In this document: one piece after another, positions 61,596 to 64,000 of the stretch
Numbering within the stretch: the first letter of the stretch is position 1
Layout of the letters: each line of letters begins with the position of its first letter
Assembly (NCBI GenBank): GCA_002364755.1
Contig: DEZI01000022.1
Location: 62,001 to 126,000 of the forward strand
Direction: 5' to 3'
Length of the DNA stretch: 64,000 nucleotides
Source: Stenotrophomonas maltophilia
GTDB lineage: Bacteria > Pseudomonadota > Gammaproteobacteria > Xanthomonadales > Xanthomonadaceae
The notes under the pieces: model-generated
What the model saw: the letters and a program-made list of their open reading frames with translations, nothing else
The model's database searches: none
Told to the model about the DNA's origin: nothing
Position numbers and translations under genes: made by a program

Positions 61596-63182
61596 ATGCT
61601 CTCGCGCACCGCTCTGAAGTCCCTGCTTGCCGCTACGCTTCTGCTGGCCGTGCCCGCCCTCGCGCAGGCGCAGGCACCCGGCACCTCGTGGAAGCGTGGC
61701 ATCGAGAACCAGCGCCAGGCCGACCTCGGCGACGGCACCTTCCTCAACCCGGTGTTTGCCGGTGACCGGCCCGATCCGTCGGTGCTGAAGGACGGCGAGG
61801 ACTACTACCTCACCCTGTCCTCGTTCGATGCCTACCCCGGCCTGCCGATCTGGCATTCGCGCGACCTGGTGAACTGGCAGCCGCTGGGCCATGCGATCAC
61901 GAAGAACGTGGGCGCGATCTGGGCGCCGGACATCGTCAAGCACGAGGGTCGCTACTACATCTATTTCCCGGCCCGCACCGGCGACAGCCGCAGCAACTTC
62001 GTGGTCTGGGCCGACAGCATCAAGGGCCCGTGGAGCGAGCCGATCGACATCGGCCTGGGCGGCTACATCGACCCCGGCCACGCCGTGGGCGAGGACGGCA
62101 GGCGCTACCTGTTCCTCAGCGGCGGCGACTACGTGCAGCTGGCCGACGATGGCCTGAGCGTGGTGGGTACGCCCAAGCACGTCTACGACGGCTGGAAGTA
62201 CCCGCAGAGCTGGGACGTGGAGGCCTATGCGCAGGAAGGCCCGAAGATCCACTTCCGCGATGGCTGGTACTACATGACCACCGCCGTGGGCGGCACCGCC
62301 GGCCCGCCGACCGGACACATGGTGATCACCGCGCGCTCGCGCTCGATCCATGGGCCGTGGGTGAACGCGCCGAACAACCCGATCATGCGCACCCAGTCGG
62401 CCGCCGAGCCGTGGTGGTCGCGGGGCCATGCCACGGTGATCGAAGGCACCGACGGGCGCTGGTGGATGATGTACCACGGCTACGAGAACGGGTACTGGAC
62501 GCTGGGCCGGCAGGCCCTGCTGGAGCCGATCGAGTGGACCGCCGACGGCTGGTTCCTGGCCAAGGGCGGCGACCTCGGCCAGCCGCTGCGCAAGCCGTCC
62601 GGTGAATCGGTGGGCGCACATGGCATGGCCCTGTCCGACGACTTCCGCGGCAAGGTGCTCGGCCCGCAATGGTCATTCTTCAACCCGGCCCAGGACGAGT
62701 ACCGGCGGCTGGGCTTCAGCGGCCAGGGCCTGGTGCTGCAGGGCAAGGGCGAGACCCCGCGCGACAGCTCGCCGCTGACCGCCATCGCCGGCGACAAGGC
62801 CTACCAGTTCGAGGTGGAGATGGACATCGCCCCGGGCGCGGTGGGCGGCGCCCTGCTGTTCTACAGCGACCGCCTGTACGTGGGCGTGGGCAGCAACGGC
62901 GAGAAGTTCATCATGCACCGCTACGGCGAGGAGCGCCCCACCCGCTTGGCGGACAGCGCAAAGGGCGGCAAGCTGTGGCTGCGGGTGACCAACAACCGCC
63001 ACATCGTGACGATCCACTCCAGCACCGATGGCCAGCGCTGGGAGAAGTACCCGGTTCAGATGGAAGTGTCCGGTTACCATCACAATGTGGCTGGCAAGTT
63101 CCTGGCACTGAAACCGGCGCTGTATGCGGCCGGCGACGGTGCGGTAACCTTCCGCAGCTTCCGCTATCGCGCGCTGGACTGA
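61596..63182 (+). CDS. glycoside hydrolase family 43 protein
   Basis: A 528-residue secreted glycosidase (ATG 61596 after CGGAGGA; signal ending ALAQAQ). The five-blade propeller active site is complete: Asp60 in FAGDRPDPSVL (base), Asp159 in GYIDPGH (modulator) and Glu214 in AYAQEGPKI (acid), with WAPDIVKHEGRYYIYF between. About residues 345-528 form a concanavalin-like C-terminal domain as in many GH43 xylosidases and arabinofuranosidases. It probably trims arabinose, xylose or galactose from pectin side chains; the sugar is not readable from the sequence. It follows pelA by 34 bases. Confidence 0.92.
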   Translation: MLSRTALKSLLAATLLLAVPALAQAQAPGTSWKRGIENQRQADLGDGTFLNPVFAGDRPDPSVLKDGEDYYLTLSSFDAYPGLPIWHSRDLVNWQPLGHAITKNVGAIWAPDIVKHEGRYYIYFPARTGDSRSNFVVWADSIKGPWSEPIDIGLGGYIDPGHAVGEDGRRYLFLSGGDYVQLADDGLSVVGTPKHVYDGWKYPQSWDVEAYAQEGPKIHFRDGWYYMTTAVGGTAGPPTGHMVITARSRSIHGPWVNAPNNPIMRTQSAAEPWWSRGHATVIEGTDGRWWMMYHGYENGYWTLGRQALLEPIEWTADGWFLAKGGDLGQPLRKPSGESVGAHGMALSDDFRGKVLGPQWSFFNPAQDEYRRLGFSGQGLVLQGKGETPRDSSPLTAIAGDKAYQFEVEMDIAPGAVGGALLFYSDRLYVGVGSNGEKFIMHRYGEERPTRLADSAKGGKLWLRVTNNRHIVTIHSSTDGQRWEKYPVQMEVSGYHHNVAGKFLALKPALYAAGDGAVTFRSFRYRALD

Positions 63183-63220
63183 GCGCGCGCTGGAATCCCC
63201 AGACTTACCGGGTTCACTAC

Positions 63221-64000
63221 ATGTCAGTGCGCAACAAGAACGATGCCGCCACGCCGGCATTGGCGAAGGGCAAGGCCGCCACGATCAACGACATCGCGCG
63301 ACTGTCGGGAGTATCGAAGAAAACGGTTTCACGGATCATCAACAACTCGCCCCTGGTGCGCAAGGACACGCGCGACAAGGTCGAGGCGCTGATGCGCGAG
63401 GTCGGCTACACGCCTGATCCGCTGGCCCGTGGCCTGGCCTTCCGCCGCTCCTTCCTTATCGGCATGGTCTACGACAACCCGACCGCCCAGTACATCGTGG
63501 ACATGCAGTACGGCGCGCTGGACGCGCTGCGCGGTTCCAGTTTCGAACTGGTCGTGCACCCCTGCGACAGCCGCAGCCCGGGCTACATCGACGGCGTGCG
63601 CCGCTTCGTGCAGCAGCAGAAGCTGCACGGGGTGATCCTGGTGCCGCGTGCCTCCGAAGACCAGGCGCTGGCCGACATGCTGGATGAGATCGGCTGCCGC
63701 TTCACCCGCGTGGCCGCGCTGCCGCTGGATGAAACCTCGCAGATGGTGGTCACCCACGACCGCGACGGTGCGGCCGAAGCGGCCGATTATCTGCTTTCGC
63801 TGGGCCACCGCGAGATTGCCCTGGTGACCGGCCCCAGCGCCTATCGCTCCGCGCACGAGCGCACCGCCGGCTTCATCGACGCGCTGGCACAGCGTGGCAT
63901 CGAGCTGCCGAAGGACCGCATCATCGAGGCCGGCTACACCTTCGAATCGGGCGTGGCCGCCGCCGAGAAGCTGCTGCTGGGCAAGCGCCGGCCGACCGCC
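63221..64000 (+). CDS. LacI-family transcriptional regulator (cut by window edge)
   Basis: The first 260 residues of a LacI regulator that continues past the window. The helix-turn-helix is ATINDIARLSGVSKKTVSRI at residues 20-39, followed by the hinge region LVRKDTRDKVEALMREVGYT. The effector domain begins RSFLIGMVYDNPTAQY. It starts 38 bases after the GH43 gene in the same direction and is likely the local repressor of the pectin locus. The palindromic sites at 41986, 42133, 45091 and 56645 are candidate binding sites. Confidence 0.9.
   Translation, partial: MSVRNKNDAATPALAKGKAATINDIARLSGVSKKTVSRIINNSPLVRKDTRDKVEALMREVGYTPDPLARGLAFRRSFLIGMVYDNPTAQYIVDMQYGALDALRGSSFELVVHPCDSRSPGYIDGVRRFVQQQKLHGVILVPRASEDQALADMLDEIGCRFTRVAALPLDETSQMVVTHDRDGAAEAADYLLSLGHREIALVTGPSAYRSAHERTAGFIDALAQRGIELPKDRIIEAGYTFESGVAAAEKLLLGKRRPTA

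Overview
The window is a high-GC gammaproteobacterial chromosome segment, most likely Stenotrophomonas or a close Xanthomonadaceae relative. Four things point there: recF-gyrB at the left edge (the dnaA-dnaN-recF-gyrB origin region), a tonB-exbB-exbD-exbD cluster of the Xanthomonas type, many large TonB-dependent receptors (TBDRs), and several GTAG-headed palindromes matching the SMAG repeats of Stenotrophomonas. The species cannot be fixed from sequence reading alone.

Left part (1-13.4 kb), core genes: recF, gyrB, a CPBP membrane protease, an M48 lipoprotein protease, a periplasmic TPR protein, tonB-exbB-exbD1-exbD2, cardiolipin synthase, a small membrane protein, pdxJ and a PA0069-type radical SAM gene. 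Accessory island (13.4-21.3 kb): lower in GC, with an RHS/YD-repeat gene broken by two single-base losses, an intact RHS gene with a unique C-terminal tail, a 69-residue two-helix protein placed like an immunity protein, and three unrecognised genes. A decayed second copy of the 3' end of the radical SAM gene lies on the far side of the RHS genes.

Middle (21.3-42 kb): a 2OG-Fe(II) oxygenase, fbp, an aromatic/aspartate aminotransferase, a YncD-like TBDR, a Ku-LigD end-joining pair, another TBDR, and an alcohol/aldehyde dehydrogenase locus with a DUF779 gene. A divergent AcoR-like sigma-54 activator faces a perfect -24/-12 promoter. kdgK-eda follows.

Right part (40-64 kb): a pectin or rhamnogalacturonan utilisation locus. 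It holds two large TBDRs for outer-membrane uptake, a 1272-residue secreted protein of unassigned family, three esterases (SGNH, type B, alpha/beta hydrolase), an FAH-family enzyme, a DctPQM TRAP transporter, a PL10-type pectate lyase, a GH43 enzyme and a LacI regulator cut by the window edge. kdgK and eda supply the last steps from 2-keto-3-deoxygluconate to pyruvate and glyceraldehyde-3-phosphate. A shared 15-base motif, TGACCANCGGTGTCA, lies upstream of kdgK-eda and of both TBDRs. A relative, TGACACCGGTTTACCA, lies between the esterase operon and the FAH-TRAP-lyase operon. I infer one LacI-controlled regulon.

Two palindromic repeat families recur. The SMAG family often supplies the stop codon of the adjoining gene. 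A second family starts GGGGTC and ends GACCC, and one copy lies inside a coding region.
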